Positions 10,224 through 19,801 of a DNA stretch of 64,000 nucleotides are shown here, piece by piece. This DNA is from Idiomarina baltica OS145 (GTDB taxonomy: Bacteria; Pseudomonadota; Gammaproteobacteria; Enterobacterales; Alteromonadaceae): the NCBI RefSeq assembly GCF_000152885.1, contig NZ_CH672407.1, forward strand, positions 188,411-252,410, read 5' to 3'. The notes beneath the pieces are model-generated. The model did not search any database, was not told the origin of the DNA, and worked only from the letters and a program-made list of their open reading frames with translations. Each line of letters starts with the position of its first letter. The first letter of the stretch is position 1. A program made the position numbers and the translations under genes.

Positions 10224-10547
10224 TTATTTTTTAAGTTTAACGGCGGTACCGCTGACGCTGACCATCATCATAGCACCTTTTTGACCAACCACTTCATAGT
10301 CGATATCAATGCCAATCACCGCATCAGCACCTAACAACTTGGCTTTTTCTTCAACCTCTGCAAACGCAATTTCGCGCGCCCGAGTCATTTCACGTTCATA
10401 AGCGCCAGCGCGTCCGCCGACGATATCGCGTACCGCACCAAAAATATCTTTGAATACATTGGCACCTAAGATCGCCTCACCTACCACAATATCGAGATAC
10501 TGTTCTACTTCATGACCTTGGATAGTTGCGGTTGTTGTTTTTATCAT
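10224..10547 (-). CDS. ybjQ: YbjQ/UPF0145 family protein
   Basis: A 107-residue soluble protein of the YbjQ family (formerly DUF74, sometimes named heavy-metal-binding domain; the fold forms pentamers). Family marks are [30 protein letters not shown] and [16 protein letters not shown]. The function is not established experimentally. It is the first gene of a minus-strand run with gaps of 8-9 bases leading into DUF998, copA, murI and MAPEG. A GGAG ribosome binding site lies 6 bases ahead of the ATG. Confidence 0.9.
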   Translation of the reverse strand: MIKTTTATIQGHEVEQYLDIVVGEAILGANVFKDIFGAVRDIVGGRAGAYEREMTRAREIAFAEVEEKAKLLGADAVIGIDIDYEVVGQKGAMMMVSVSGTAVKLKK

Positions 10548-10661
10548 GTCATTCTCCTTCGAGTTGTCTGGAATAATCCTAACGAATCCTATTTCGAACT
10601 GACAATTAAATCGATACTATAGTTGTAACGATAAGTGTCCTCTTTTTATAACAGGTGTGCA

Positions 10662-11408
10662 ATGTTTCGAGTGCTAGGCAGTAGCGGTGGGCTCAGCGGT
10701 AACCCGCAAAAAGGCTCAACCTGCATCCAATTAAACGGTGAAACGCTCATCGATGCCGGAACTGGCTTATCGTCGTTACAACTCAGCGAGATGAAAGCCA
10801 TTCGCCATATCTTTTTGACCCATGCCCACATGGATCATATAGCGGCGCTACCCACCTTCGTCAGTAACCTGTTTGACCAAAGTCGTTTACCGCTCAAAGT
10901 GTATGGCCTCGCCCACAGCTTAGAGCGCCTTAAACAGCATATTTTTAATAATGATATTTGGCCCGACTTTACTCAGGTGCAAGATAATGGCACGCCCATG
11001 CTCGAGTTAGTGGAGATTAAGCCAGGCCAGGTCATTGAGCATCAAGGCATGACGCTCACCGCGTTCGAAGTGCCACACGCCATACCCACCATTGGTTACG
11101 CAGTGCAACAACCCAAAGTCAGTGAACACTCACATTTTGTGTTTTGTGCCGACTGCATCGTGACCGACGCCCTTGTCTCAACGCTCAATGAATTGCCGCC
11201 CATTAGCACACTGATGGTGGAATGTTCGTTCCCAGACAGACTGGAAGAAGTTGCGGTCAAAACCCAGCACATGACACCGTCATTAGTCAGCCGCTTATTA
11301 GAGCAACTCGAAAAGCCGCCACACAGCGTCTGGATAACACATCTTAAACCGAGCTATGAGGAAGAGCTCCGCGACGTTTTGCGCGCAGAGCCCTGGCATG
11401 TGCTTTAG
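10662..11408 (+). CDS. Class-II cAMP phosphodiesterase-like metallo-beta-lactamase fold protein
   Basis: A 248-residue MBL-fold hydrolase. The metal-binding signature is FLTHAHMDHIAALPTF, with further ligands probably His in VPHAIPTIGY, Asp in FCADCIVTD and His in WITHLKPSY. The N-terminal VLGSSGGLSGNPQKGSTC and the spacing match class-II cyclic-nucleotide phosphodiesterases (PF02112, as in CpdP), which hydrolyse cAMP to AMP. I prefer the ATG at 10662 (MFRVLGSSGG) to an in-frame GTG at 10635, because homology begins there. Unlike periplasmic CpdP proteins it has no signal peptide, so it would act in the cytoplasm. The general fold is sure; the substrate is not. Confidence 0.82.
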   Translation: MFRVLGSSGGLSGNPQKGSTCIQLNGETLIDAGTGLSSLQLSEMKAIRHIFLTHAHMDHIAALPTFVSNLFDQSRLPLKVYGLAHSLERLKQHIFNNDIWPDFTQVQDNGTPMLELVEIKPGQVIEHQGMTLTAFEVPHAIPTIGYAVQQPKVSEHSHFVFCADCIVTDALVSTLNELPPISTLMVECSFPDRLEEVAVKTQHMTPSLVSRLLEQLEKPPHSVWITHLKPSYEEELRDVLRAEPWHVL

Positions 11409-11789
11409 TTAGTCAGTAATCACTTGCATTTTTACATCAATGATACCGACATCGAGGTCAGCGATTTCGCTAAAAGCGGAACGTGAAAGATCAATAATAC
11501 GTCCTTTGATAAATGGGCCCCGGTCATTGATCTTCACCACCACTGACTCACCATTGGCGAGATTGGTCACACGCACCAAGGTGCCGAACGGCAAGGTTTT
11601 ATGCGCCGCGGTATCGTCAAAATGGCTGTAACGCTCGCCACTGGCGGTGGTACGAAACTGATACTTCATCGCATAATAAGACGCCTTACCAGTCTCTACC
11701 TGACCCACCAAATGCGCTGGGCTATGCTTTGGAATAGAACTACACGCCGACATCAATAGCGACACCATACCAAGCCATACGTATTTCAT
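11409..11789 (-). CDS. RlpA-like double-psi beta-barrel lipoprotein
   Basis: A 126-residue lipoprotein with the RlpA core. The start is ATG 11789 (MKYVWLGM), which has TGGAG 5-8 bases upstream; an in-frame GTG at 11801 overlaps that site and is rejected. The signal sequence ends in the lipobox LMSAC. Then comes the DPBB domain with GKASYYAMKYQFRTTASGE, AAHKTLPFGTLVRVTN and the conserved KINDRGPF and IIDLSRSAF. In Pseudomonas RlpA this fold cleaves naked glycan strands at the septum. The protein lacks a SPOR domain, so it is a short relative and the symbol rlpA is withheld. It is convergent with, and abuts, the MBL gene. Confidence 0.85.
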   Translation of the reverse strand: MKYVWLGMVSLLMSACSSIPKHSPAHLVGQVETGKASYYAMKYQFRTTASGERYSHFDDTAAHKTLPFGTLVRVTNLANGESVVVKINDRGPFIKGRIIDLSRSAFSEIADLDVGIIDVKMQVITD

Positions 11790-11889
11790 TATTATCTCCA
11801 CTTAATTGAACCGCGCGTAGCATACGCGATTCGATCAACGGCTTCTGTAAAGGCCCGGTAAGATTTATGCAAAGCTCTGCGAGAGGCAT

Positions 11890-11921
11890 AAAAAAAGCGA
11901 ACCCGGAAGTTCGCTTTTTTG
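11890..11921 (-). terminator. Bidirectional-looking terminator after gcvP
   Basis: A run of A, then GCGAAC / GTTCGC (arms 11897-11902 and 11909-11914, loop CCGGAA), then a run of T. The A and T runs pair, giving a stem of up to 12 bp. It lies 28 bases beyond the gcvP stop in the direction of gcv transcription, so it is the natural end of the gcvTHP operon. Confidence 0.85.
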
Positions 11922-11948
11922 GTTGATTGGAACAAAATTTATTCCAAC

Positions 11949-14837
11949 TTACCGATACTCTTCAATACTCGGGCATGAGCACATCAGGTTACGGTCGCCG
12001 TATACGTCATCGATACGGTTAACGGTTGGCCAGAACTTGTCGTAGCTTACCGCTTCAACCGGATAGGTTGCAGTGTGACGGTCGTAAGGACGGTCCCACT
12101 CAGCATCGGTGATATCGGCTAGCGTGTGTGGTGCGTTAACCAACGGGTTGTTGTCTTGCGGCCACTCACCTGCTGCGATTTTGTCAGCTTCTTGCTTGAT
12201 GCAAACCAACGCTTCAATAAAGCGATCGAGTTCTGCTTTAGATTCAGATTCGGTTGGCTCAACCATGATGGTACCCGCAACTGGGAAGCTCATCGTTGGT
12301 GAGTGGAAGCCGTAATCCTGCAAGCGTTTCGCCACGTCAATCTCGGCGATACCGGCGTCTTCTTTCATTTGGCGCAAGTCGATAATACACTCGTGCGCGA
12401 CACGGTTGTTACGACCACGGTACAAGATCTTGAAGTGCTTGCTGAGTTTTTCAGCAACGTAGTTAGCATTCAGAATCGCAGTTTCTGACGCTTCACGTAA
12501 GCCACGACCGCCCATCATCGCGATGTACATCCAAGAAATAGGCAAAATGCTTGCGCTACCATAAGGTGCTGCTGATACTGCGCCATTGCCCAACTCAGTG
12601 GTCTTCAAGTTAATGATGCTGTGGTTTGGCAAGAACGGTTTTAAGTGCTCTTTCACGCCGATCGGACCCATACCTGGACCACCACCACCGTGTGGGATGC
12701 AGAAGGTCTTATGTAGGTTTAAGTGCGATACATCCGAGCCAATGTAGCCTGGAGAAGTAACACCCACCTGCGCGTTCATGTTGGCACCGTCCATGTAAAC
12801 TTGGCCACCAAACTCGTGTACCAGCTCACAAATTTCACGGATGCCTTCTTCATACACACCGTGTGTCGATGGGTAGGTCACCATGATGCATGACAAATGA
12901 TCGCCCGCCTCTTCGGCTTTAGCTTTCAAGTCTGCCATGTCCACGTTACCGTTTTTATCGCAATCAACCACGACCACTTTCATGTTCATCATCTGTGCTG
13001 AAGCCGGGTTGGTACCGTGCGCTGAACTTGGGATCAAGCAGATATTACGGTGGCCTTCGCCGCGGCTTTCGTGGTATTTCTGAATCGCCAATAAGCCGGC
13101 ATATTCACCCTGCGCACCTGAGTTCGGTTGCATTGAAAGCGCATCGTAACCGGTGATATCAACCAACCACTCAGACAATGACGAAATCATTTCTGCGTAG
13201 CCTTGCGCTTGCTCGACAGGGCAGAATGGGTGCAACTGAGCAAACTCAGGCCAAGTCACTGGGATCATTTCAGCGGTGGCGTTCAGCTTCATGGTGCATG
13301 AACCCAATGAGATCATTGAGTGGTTCAATGCTAAATCTTTGTTTTCCAGCTTTTTGATGTAACGCAGCATCTCGGTTTCTGAGTGATACTCGTTAAATAC
13401 TGGGTGCGTTAGGTAGTCCGATTCGCGTACCAATTGCGCTGGAATTGATTCGACTTCTTTGCTCGCTACGCGGCTATCGAGGACTTCAACATCCAGTCCA
13501 TGGTCATCACCGAACAAGACGTTAAATAATACTTCAACGTCTGCACGTGTTTTGGCTTCATCCATGCTGATACCAAACACGGCTTCACCGTCATTACGCA
13601 GGTTAATGCCAGCCGCTTTAGCGCGCGCCAACACGTCGGTCGCGTTCTCTTTCATCTCAAAAGTCAGCGTATCAAACCAATGCGCGTTGCTGATTTGAAC
13701 GCCTTTATCCTGCATACCCAAGGCTACGATGTCAGTTAATCGATGGATACGGTTAGCAATGCGACGCAAACCTTGTGGCCCATGGTACACCGCATAAAAC
13801 GACGCCATGTTGGCCAGTAATACCTGCGCGGTACAGATGTTCGAGTTAGCCTTCTCGCGACGGATGTGCTGTTCGCGGGTTTGCATTGCCATACGCAACG
13901 CAGGGCGACCACGTGAGTCTTTAGACACACCAATGATACGACCGGGCAATGAACGTTTGAACTTATCACGAGTTGCAAAGAATGCGGCGTGTGGTCCGCC
14001 ATAGCCCATTGGTACACCAAAGCGTTGTGCGTTACCAAATACGATATCCGCACCCATTTCGCCCGGAGATTTCAGCATCAACAAGCTCATCAGATCGGAA
14101 GCCACCGAAACAATCGCCTTCTTCTCTTGCAGCTCGCCAATCAACTGTTCAATGTTGTGCAGTTCGCCGGTTTTGTCGGGGTACTGTAATAACGCACCAA
14201 ACACGTCGTGGTCAGATGCTTCACGCGCCGGGCCGACAATAATGTCAAAGCCGAAGTATTCAGCGCGTGTTTTAACCACGTCGATGGTTTGCGTGTACAC
14301 GTTGTCCGCAATGTAAAACGCGTTTGATTTTTTGTTTTTCGATACCCGCTTCGCCATCGCCATTGCTTCGGCAGCTGCCGTTGCTTCATCAAGCAATGAG
14401 GCACTCGCAAGATCTAAACCGGTTAGATCCATGGTCATTTGTTGGAAGTTCAATAAGGCTTCCAAACGACCTTGTGCGATTTCGGGCTGGTAAGGCGTGT
14501 ATGCAGTATACCAACCTGGGTTTTCTAATACGTTACGTAAAATAACGTTAGGCGTTACCGTATCGTAGTAGCCCATACCAATGTACGAGGTAAAGATCTG
14601 GTTCTTTTTCGCAATGGCTTTGAGTTCAGCCAATGCTTCACGCTCAGTTTTAGGCTCGCCGACTTTTAAAAAAGGGTCGCGTAAAATAGAGCCTGGAACC
14701 GTATCTTTGGTCAACGCTTCTAAAGTATCTACGCCAAGCTCTTTGAGCATGGCTTGCTGCTCATCATGACTCGGACCGATATGACGGCCAATAAATTCAT
14801 CGTGATGTTCTAACTGCGTAAGGGTAGTACTGGTCAT
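11949..14837 (-). CDS. gcvP: Glycine dehydrogenase (decarboxylating), P-protein
   Basis: A 962-residue single-chain P-protein of the glycine cleavage system. It decarboxylates glycine with PLP and passes the aminomethyl group to the lipoyl arm of GcvH. The PLP lysine is in [16 protein letters not shown] (Lys710), preceded by the glycine-binding region. The N-terminal half starts [17 protein letters not shown], as in E. coli GcvP. Length and domain order are normal, so this is not the split gcvPA/gcvPB form. It follows gcvH by about 100 bp containing a hairpin (14876-14908) and ends at a clear terminator. Confidence 0.97.
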   Translation of the reverse strand: MTSTTLTQLEHHDEFIGRHIGPSHDEQQAMLKELGVDTLEALTKDTVPGSILRDPFLKVGEPKTEREALAELKAIAKKNQIFTSYIGMGYYDTVTPNVILRNVLENPGWYTAYTPYQPEIAQGRLEALLNFQQMTMDLTGLDLASASLLDEATAAAEAMAMAKRVSKNKKSNAFYIADNVYTQTIDVVKTRAEYFGFDIIVGPAREASDHDVFGALLQYPDKTGELHNIEQLIGELQEKKAIVSVASDLMSLLMLKSPGEMGADIVFGNAQRFGVPMGYGGPHAAFFATRDKFKRSLPGRIIGVSKDSRGRPALRMAMQTREQHIRREKANSNICTAQVLLANMASFYAVYHGPQGLRRIANRIHRLTDIVALGMQDKGVQISNAHWFDTLTFEMKENATDVLARAKAAGINLRNDGEAVFGISMDEAKTRADVEVLFNVLFGDDHGLDVEVLDSRVASKEVESIPAQLVRESDYLTHPVFNEYHSETEMLRYIKKLENKDLALNHSMISLGSCTMKLNATAEMIPVTWPEFAQLHPFCPVEQAQGYAEMISSLSEWLVDITGYDALSMQPNSGAQGEYAGLLAIQKYHESRGEGHRNICLIPSSAHGTNPASAQMMNMKVVVVDCDKNGNVDMADLKAKAEEAGDHLSCIMVTYPSTHGVYEEGIREICELVHEFGGQVYMDGANMNAQVGVTSPGYIGSDVSHLNLHKTFCIPHGGGGPGMGPIGVKEHLKPFLPNHSIINLKTTELGNGAVSAAPYGSASILPISWMYIAMMGGRGLREASETAILNANYVAEKLSKHFKILYRGRNNRVAHECIIDLRQMKEDAGIAEIDVAKRLQDYGFHSPTMSFPVAGTIMVEPTESESKAELDRFIEALVCIKQEADKIAAGEWPQDNNPLVNAPHTLADITDAEWDRPYDRHTATYPVEAVSYDKFWPTVNRIDDVYGDRNLMCSCPSIEEYR

Positions 14838-14875
14838 TTACCTCGGCCTCGTACAAATTGGGAATCGAACAGTGC

Positions 14876-14908
14876 AAAAAAACACGGAACCCCGGAGCAT
14901 GCCGGGGT
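14876..14908 (-). terminator. Hairpin in the gcvH-gcvP gap, possible attenuator
   Basis: On the minus strand ACCCCGG / CCGGGGT (7 bp, 6-base loop, arms 14902-14908 and 14889-14895) is followed after 6 bases by a run of seven T. The T-run is offset from the stem, so this is a weak terminator or an mRNA-stability element that could lower gcvP relative to gcvTH. Confidence 0.5.
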
Positions 14909-14940
14909 CCATCACTTTCCTTGTGGCGTTACATTAACGC

Positions 14941-15330
14941 TTAATCTTCGTCGATAGACGCTTCATACGCGTCGGCGTCGAGCAAGTTACCTAGCTCACC
15001 GCTGTCTTCCGCTTTAATGCGGAACAACCAACCGTCACCATATGGGTCGTTGTTGACGTTTTCTGGCGCGTCTTCAAGATCTTCATTAATCGCGATAACT
15101 TCACCGCTAATCGGTGCGTAAATGTCTGAAGCTGCTTTAACAGACTCCGCAACCGCTACGTCATCGCCTACTGACACTTTGTCACCCACTTCAGGTAACT
15201 CAACAAACACCATGTCGCCCAAAAGGTCTTGCGCGTGCTCGGTGATACCGATAGTGAAAGTGCCATCGCCTTCATCACGTACCCACTCGTGAGTTGACGC
15301 ATATTTAAGATCCGCTGGAATGTTGCTCAT
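14941..15330 (-). CDS. gcvH: Glycine cleavage system H-protein
   Basis: A 129-residue lipoyl carrier protein that shuttles the aminomethylene group between GcvP, GcvT and lipoamide dehydrogenase. The lipoylation site is Lys65 in [14 protein letters not shown]. The N-terminus [11 protein letters not shown] and the C-terminal [14 protein letters not shown] are classic. The last residues ([12 protein letters not shown]) are acidic, as in other gamma-proteobacteria. It is the middle gene of gcvT-gcvH-gcvP, 68 bp after gcvT. Confidence 0.97.
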   Translation of the reverse strand: MSNIPADLKYASTHEWVRDEGDGTFTIGITEHAQDLLGDMVFVELPEVGDKVSVGDDVAVAESVKAASDIYAPISGEVIAINEDLEDAPENVNNDPYGDGWLFRIKAEDSGELGNLLDADAYEASIDED

Positions 15331-15398
15331 AACTCTATCCTTCTCAATCCAACTGCCGCTGGCAGGTTGTCTGACTATTTAACTAAATTCTGACGCTA

Positions 15399-16478
15399 TT
15401 ATAAAACAGATTGACCGTTTCGCACGAATGCAGGTTTAACAACCTTCACAGTGACCTGTTTTTTGCGCATCTCAACTTGTGCGGTATCACCCACGTTCGC
15501 AGGCACGCGTGCCATTGCGATTGAAAAACCAAGTGATGGTGAGAATGTACCAGAAGTGATGACACCCTCGCCACCATCAACGATCACTTTCAGACCGTGG
15601 CGCAAGACGCCTTTGTCTTCCATCACCAAGCCAACCAGTTTGTGGTGACCGGCTTGTTTTTGTTGTTCAAGCGCTTGGCGGCCAATAAAGTCGCGGTCAG
15701 TCGGTTCAAATGCAACACTCCAGCCCATATTTGACTCAAGTGGGGTGACCGACTCATCCATGTCTTGTCCGTAAAGGTTCATACCGGCTTCTAAACGCAA
15801 CGTATCGCGCGCACCTAAACCACAGGGGGCTACGTCAGCAGCGATGAGTTGCTTCCACAAATCATTGACTTGCTCGGCTGGCACAATAATTTCGTAACCT
15901 TTTTCGCCCGTATAGCCAGTGGTAGCGATAAATAAATCGCCCACTTGCTTACCTAAGAAAGGCTTCATGCCTTCGATGGTTGCGAAGTCTTCGCTGCTCA
16001 ACACGGCGTTTAACTTAGCTTCTGACTCGGGGCCCTGCACAGCGATCATCGCCATGTCATCACGCTCATTAATGGTGACATCAAAATCTGCAGCGACTTT
16101 TTCGATCCAACCGAGGTCACGTTCGCGGGTGGCTGAGTTAACCACCAAACGGTATGAGGTGTCGCTAAAATGATAAACGATGAGGTCATCAATTACGCCA
16201 CCCTGCTCGTTGAGCATGCTGGTGTACTGCGCTTTACCTTCGGTTTTTAATTTAGCAACGTCGTTGACTAACAAGTAGCGTAAGAACGCTTGGGCTTGCT
16301 GCCCCGCTACATCAACAATGGTCATGTGCGATACGTCGAACATGCCGCAAGAACGGCGAACGGCGTGGTGCTCTTCAATTTGTGAGCCATAGTTCAACGG
16401 CATATCCCAACCGTGAAAATCGACCATTTTTGCGCCGGCTTCGACGTGCGCATCATAGAGCGGAGTTCTGCTGCCCAT
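15399..16478 (-). CDS. gcvT: Aminomethyltransferase, T-protein
   Basis: A 359-residue folate-dependent T-protein of the glycine cleavage system. It transfers the aminomethyl carbon to tetrahydrofolate and releases ammonia. Typical motifs are [26 protein letters not shown] and YGQDMD, with [10 protein letters not shown] as the folate-site loop and [13 protein letters not shown] with the catalytic Asp region. The start [12 protein letters not shown] is normal. It is the first gene of the operon, with a perfect -10 and 17-bp-spaced -35 upstream. The leader is too short for a glycine riboswitch. Confidence 0.97.
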   Translation of the reverse strand: MGSRTPLYDAHVEAGAKMVDFHGWDMPLNYGSQIEEHHAVRRSCGMFDVSHMTIVDVAGQQAQAFLRYLLVNDVAKLKTEGKAQYTSMLNEQGGVIDDLIVYHFSDTSYRLVVNSATRERDLGWIEKVAADFDVTINERDDMAMIAVQGPESEAKLNAVLSSEDFATIEGMKPFLGKQVGDLFIATTGYTGEKGYEIIVPAEQVNDLWKQLIAADVAPCGLGARDTLRLEAGMNLYGQDMDESVTPLESNMGWSVAFEPTDRDFIGRQALEQQKQAGHHKLVGLVMEDKGVLRHGLKVIVDGGEGVITSGTFSPSLGFSIAMARVPANVGDTAQVEMRKKQVTVKVVKPAFVRNGQSVL

Positions 16479-16522
16479 AAGACATCCTTTTGCTTTAAAT
16501 TTAGCCAGTAATATGGGCGCAA

Positions 16523-16551
16523 ATTATAGGCGTCTTGCACTTAAGTTTAAA
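16523..16551 (-). promoter_or_regulatory. Probable sigma-70 promoter of gcvTHP
   Basis: On the minus strand TATAAT (16523-16528) lies 17 bases from TTTAAA (16546-16551), a perfect -10 with a weak -35. This predicts a transcript start near 16517 and a leader of about 40 bases before gcvT. A weak -35 fits activation, for instance by the divergent LysR protein. Confidence 0.55.
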
Positions 16552-16620
16552 ATCAATAATGCTTATAATTGCATTTATTTTTTAAATACCCGAAACGTTA
16601 ACTATTTAAGCATTTAATTT

Positions 16621-17463
16621 ATGAAACATTTATCCACGGATGCCCTGCGTAGTTTCGTTGCAGTGATTGAGTTTGGCGGCATTACCGCTGCCGGCGAACG
16701 TTTAGGTCGCTCACAACCGGCCATCTCGATCCAAATCAAAAAACTGGAGCAACAATTAGGGGCTGAATTATTGCAGCGCCAAGGGCAACGGTTATCGCTC
16801 ACCCCCGATGGCGAGCGCGTTTACGATTACGCGCAACGTATTATTAGTTTACATGAGCAACTGCTCGCGCAGTTTCAGCCACAGGCGGTATCCGGTGATA
16901 TCCGGCTGGGGATTACCAGCGAATTCGCTTCGAGCTTGTTACCCAACGTACTGGGTCAGTTCGCGCAGGTTTATCCACAAATCGCATTGCAGGTCACCTC
17001 GGCATTGAGCAAGGATCTCTTCGCGGGCTTAGGTGAACGTTTTGATATGATTTTGGCGCTCAGGGAACAACGTAACCCCAATGACATGCTGCTACAAAAT
17101 GATGCCTTAGTCTGGGTGGGCACACCCGCTGCATTTGAGCAACGCCCGCTACCATTGGTTGTTGCACCGGAGGGCTGTATCTATCGTAAACGGGCTGAAC
17201 AAGCGTTGCAGCGTGCACGTATTGATTATCGCATTAGCTATACCAACTCAGACTATTCCGGCTTAACCGCCGCCCTAAACAGTAACTTAGGTGTTACGGT
17301 GCTCGCCAAAAGTACCATTCCAGATAGCCAAAGCTTAATCAGTAGTCCACAGTTGAAAGAGCGATTACCTTCGCCAGGCGATATTAATATCGTATTACGC
17401 TTAGATAGTCGTGCGTCATCCGCAGCAAAACAGCTTGCCGAATACCTAAGCGCACGTATTTAA
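16621..17463 (+). CDS. LysR family transcriptional regulator
   Basis: A 280-residue LysR-type regulator. The winged helix-turn-helix is at residues 5-62 (LRSFVAVIEFGGITAAGERL, SQPAISIQIKKLEQQLG), followed by a linker helix and a periplasmic-binding-protein-like effector domain starting IRLGITSEFASSLLPNVL. That last stretch resembles the LrhA-like subgroup rather than GcvA. It is divergent from gcvT across a 142-bp AT-rich region, the usual geometry for a LysR regulator of the neighbouring operon, so gcv control is a fair guess but is not shown. A TATAAT at 16564-16569 could be its own -10. Confidence 0.9.
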   Translation: MKHLSTDALRSFVAVIEFGGITAAGERLGRSQPAISIQIKKLEQQLGAELLQRQGQRLSLTPDGERVYDYAQRIISLHEQLLAQFQPQAVSGDIRLGITSEFASSLLPNVLGQFAQVYPQIALQVTSALSKDLFAGLGERFDMILALREQRNPNDMLLQNDALVWVGTPAAFEQRPLPLVVAPEGCIYRKRAEQALQRARIDYRISYTNSDYSGLTAALNSNLGVTVLAKSTIPDSQSLISSPQLKERLPSPGDINIVLRLDSRASSAAKQLAEYLSARI

Positions 17464-17471
17464 CCGCGCGC

Positions 17472-18638
17472 TTAGCGACCGAGCGCAACTTCTGCCAATT
17501 TTTGTTTAATTGGCGTAATACGCTCTGCGGCAAGGAATCCCAGCGAACGAACCGCCTTTATCCACGGATTAGACGTGCCGAAGCCTCGTTTGAACAGCTC
17601 CATCGCTGCAATCATCGTTTGCGTATCGGCTTTACGTTCGCGTTGATAACGCCCTAGGCTACGAGTCAGGCTACTCAGATCCGCTAACTCACGCTGCTGT
17701 AGGTTCTCCAATAGGCAAACGCAATCCGCAAACCCTAAATTAGCACCTTGTCCCGCCAGGGGATGAATGGTGTGCGCGGCATCGCCTACCAATACAACGC
17801 GTTGCGCGTGCCACTGTTGTGCATATTGCATACGCAGAGGAAAGCCTTTTACATCGGAAATCAGCTCAGCTTCACCTAAGCAACGTCCACTTTCGGCCGT
17901 TACAAACGGCGCCAGCCGTGCCTTATTCGCTAAGCGGGTCTGCGCCAGTGAGCTATCCATACTCCAAACGATAGATACGACATCAGTGTCCGGGGTTGGC
18001 AATAAGGCCAAAGGCCCGGTGGGTAAGAACACTTGGCGCGCAACGCCGTTGTGCGGTTTCTCCATCCGCAGGTTCGCGACTACGCCCACTTGCTCGTAAT
18101 CCCAAAAGCGCACCGTTAAACCGGCTTGTTGGCGCAGTCGCGAGCGCCCGCCGTCGGCGCCAATAATCAACTGGGCTTGCGCGCGTTGTTGCTCTCCGTA
18201 CTCAATTTCTGCCGCCTGCTGTGCACTGCCGCAATCACGCAAGCGCCATTGTGCGGTTTTCGTAATCACAACACCGGCGGCTTCTGCGCGTTGCCACAAA
18301 AAATGTTCCAGTACACGGTTTTCGGTAATCGCGCCTAAGTCATCTGCATTGGCTTCGGTCGCGGAAAAATGAATGTCTGCCGGGCTGTCTTTATCCCATA
18401 CATGCATATCAGTGTAGGGGCCGATACGAAAGTCACTGACCAACGGCCAGACACCTAACTCATCGAGTAAGGCTCGGCTGCGATGATTAAGTGCGCTAAC
18501 ACGCAATTCTAACTCATTGGGTAATGCTGGCTGCTCATGCTGCTCAATCACCATCACCGAGCGACCTTGTTGCTTTAGGCCGAGTGCCATAGTGAGGCCG
18601 ATCATGCCGCCGCCAATCACAATAACATCGTAATTCAT
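17472..18638 (-). CDS. ubiI: UbiH/UbiF/VisC-family FAD monooxygenase, probable 2-octaprenylphenol hydroxylase
   Basis: A 388-residue flavoprotein hydroxylase of ubiquinone synthesis. N-terminal FAD motif VIGGGMIGLTMALGL; GADGGRSRLR in the middle; second FAD motif VVLVGDAAHTIHPLAGQGANLGFAD. The stretches MHVWDKDS, FWDYEQ and GVARQVF are shared with E. coli UbiI (VisC), which makes that assignment more likely than UbiF. It would add the C5 hydroxyl in aerobic ubiquinone synthesis. Its ATG overlaps the ubiH stop by 4 bp and it ends the ygfB-pepP-ubiH-ubiI operon. Confidence 0.9.
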   Translation of the reverse strand: MNYDVIVIGGGMIGLTMALGLKQQGRSVMVIEQHEQPALPNELELRVSALNHRSRALLDELGVWPLVSDFRIGPYTDMHVWDKDSPADIHFSATEANADDLGAITENRVLEHFLWQRAEAAGVVITKTAQWRLRDCGSAQQAAEIEYGEQQRAQAQLIIGADGGRSRLRQQAGLTVRFWDYEQVGVVANLRMEKPHNGVARQVFLPTGPLALLPTPDTDVVSIVWSMDSSLAQTRLANKARLAPFVTAESGRCLGEAELISDVKGFPLRMQYAQQWHAQRVVLVGDAAHTIHPLAGQGANLGFADCVCLLENLQQRELADLSSLTRSLGRYQRERKADTQTMIAAMELFKRGFGTSNPWIKAVRSLGFLAAERITPIKQKLAEVALGR

Positions 18639-19801
18639 GACTTCATTCCCATGGTCAGTCGTGCAAAGCGACTACGCAGCGGTGCGCAGTGCTGTAACGT
18701 CATTAAGGCTAAATTGCGTGGCACCACCATTAAACGGTTAGTATTTGAAAACCCCCGCACTAGGCCGTCCGTCAAGTTAATGATAGCGTCATAATCCCTT
18801 GTGCGTGACTGCTGATAAGCATCAAGCACGGCAAAGGTTCCCGGGTCCAGCGCTGCTGAAAGTTCCTGTACAAGGCACTCCACGTCGCGTAAGCCAAGAT
18901 TAAAGCCCTGACCGGCGATCGGGTGCAGCGCGTGCGATGCATTGCCGATAATCACCGTTCGATGATAGGTCGAGCGCAAGGCCTTTTTAAGCTGAAGCGG
19001 ATAGAACACCGGCTCTGAACGGGCTGTCAGGCGCCCTGCCCGATAGCCAAACGCACGCTGACAGCGTGTCAAAAACTCCGCGCTACTCCATTGTTTCGCG
19101 GTTTCGGCCTGTTCCGGATTGAAGGTCCACACAAGTGATGCCTGTTGGTTTGCCATGGGCAGGAGAGCCATGGGACCAAACTCGGTAAAGCGTTCGTAAG
19201 CCCAACCTTGCAAATCACGATCGAGTTTAACGGTGCTGATACAGCCAATTTGTTGGTAATCCTCAACTTGCCAGGGCAACCGACAGAGCGAGCGGATCTT
19301 TGAGTTTTGCCCGTCCGCGCCAATCACGAGCTGAGTATCGATGACTGCGCCACTCACGGTTTCAACCTGCACTTTGTCGGTCTCGTGATGCAGCTGTTCA
19401 ACTGACTCCCCCGCTAACCAGGTGACATTGTCCAGTTGCTGACAGGCTAAGTAGAAGCGATTAACCAGCTCTGCCGCGGATACTACATAGCCTAATGCGT
19501 CCACCTGCTCTTGCTCTGCATGGATTTCTGTCGCGCCTAAGTAGCCTTTATCGCTGATATGAATATGTCGAATAGGCGTCGCATCGGTCAGCTCGCCCAA
19601 TACGCCAAGCCGCTGTAATCGCGCAGCCGAAGCAGCCGCCAAAGCAATAATACGCTTATCGTTCGGTGGCCCTTCTAAGCGAGGTTCGCATACTAAGATC
19701 TGCCAATCTGGACGTTGTCGCGCCAGCATCACGCCAGTTAGAGCGCCGACCAAACTACCGCCAGCAATGACAACATCAGCTGTTAATTTTTTTGCATCCA
19801 A
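18635..19801 (-). CDS. ubiH: 2-octaprenyl-6-methoxyphenol hydroxylase-type FAD monooxygenase
   Basis: A 388-residue paralogue of the downstream gene and partner in aerobic ubiquinone ring hydroxylation. FAD motifs: VVIAGGSLVGALTGVML near the N-terminus, IGADGQNSKIR centrally and IIGNASHALHPIAGQGFNLGLRD. That last box has Asn-Ala in place of the usual Gly-Asp, as in E. coli UbiH. The start is unusual: the only in-frame initiator downstream of a stop is a TTG at 19801, inside the last codons of pepP (19-bp overlap), with AGAGATAGAG just upstream acting as ribosome binding site. This implies tight translational coupling to pepP. Confidence 0.9.
   Translation of the reverse strand: MDAKKLTADVVIAGGSLVGALTGVMLARQRPDWQILVCEPRLEGPPNDKRIIALAAASAARLQRLGVLGELTDATPIRHIHISDKGYLGATEIHAEQEQVDALGYVVSAAELVNRFYLACQQLDNVTWLAGESVEQLHHETDKVQVETVSGAVIDTQLVIGADGQNSKIRSLCRLPWQVEDYQQIGCISTVKLDRDLQGWAYERFTEFGPMALLPMANQQASLVWTFNPEQAETAKQWSSAEFLTRCQRAFGYRAGRLTARSEPVFYPLQLKKALRSTYHRTVIIGNASHALHPIAGQGFNLGLRDVECLVQELSAALDPGTFAVLDAYQQSRTRDYDAIINLTDGLVRGFSNTNRLMVVPRNLALMTLQHCAPLRSRFARLTMGMKS

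Noticed and set aside
16479-16620. Possible glycine riboswitch ahead of gcvT
   Set aside because: No aptamer-like GGA-rich tandem structure is readable and the predicted leader is too short.
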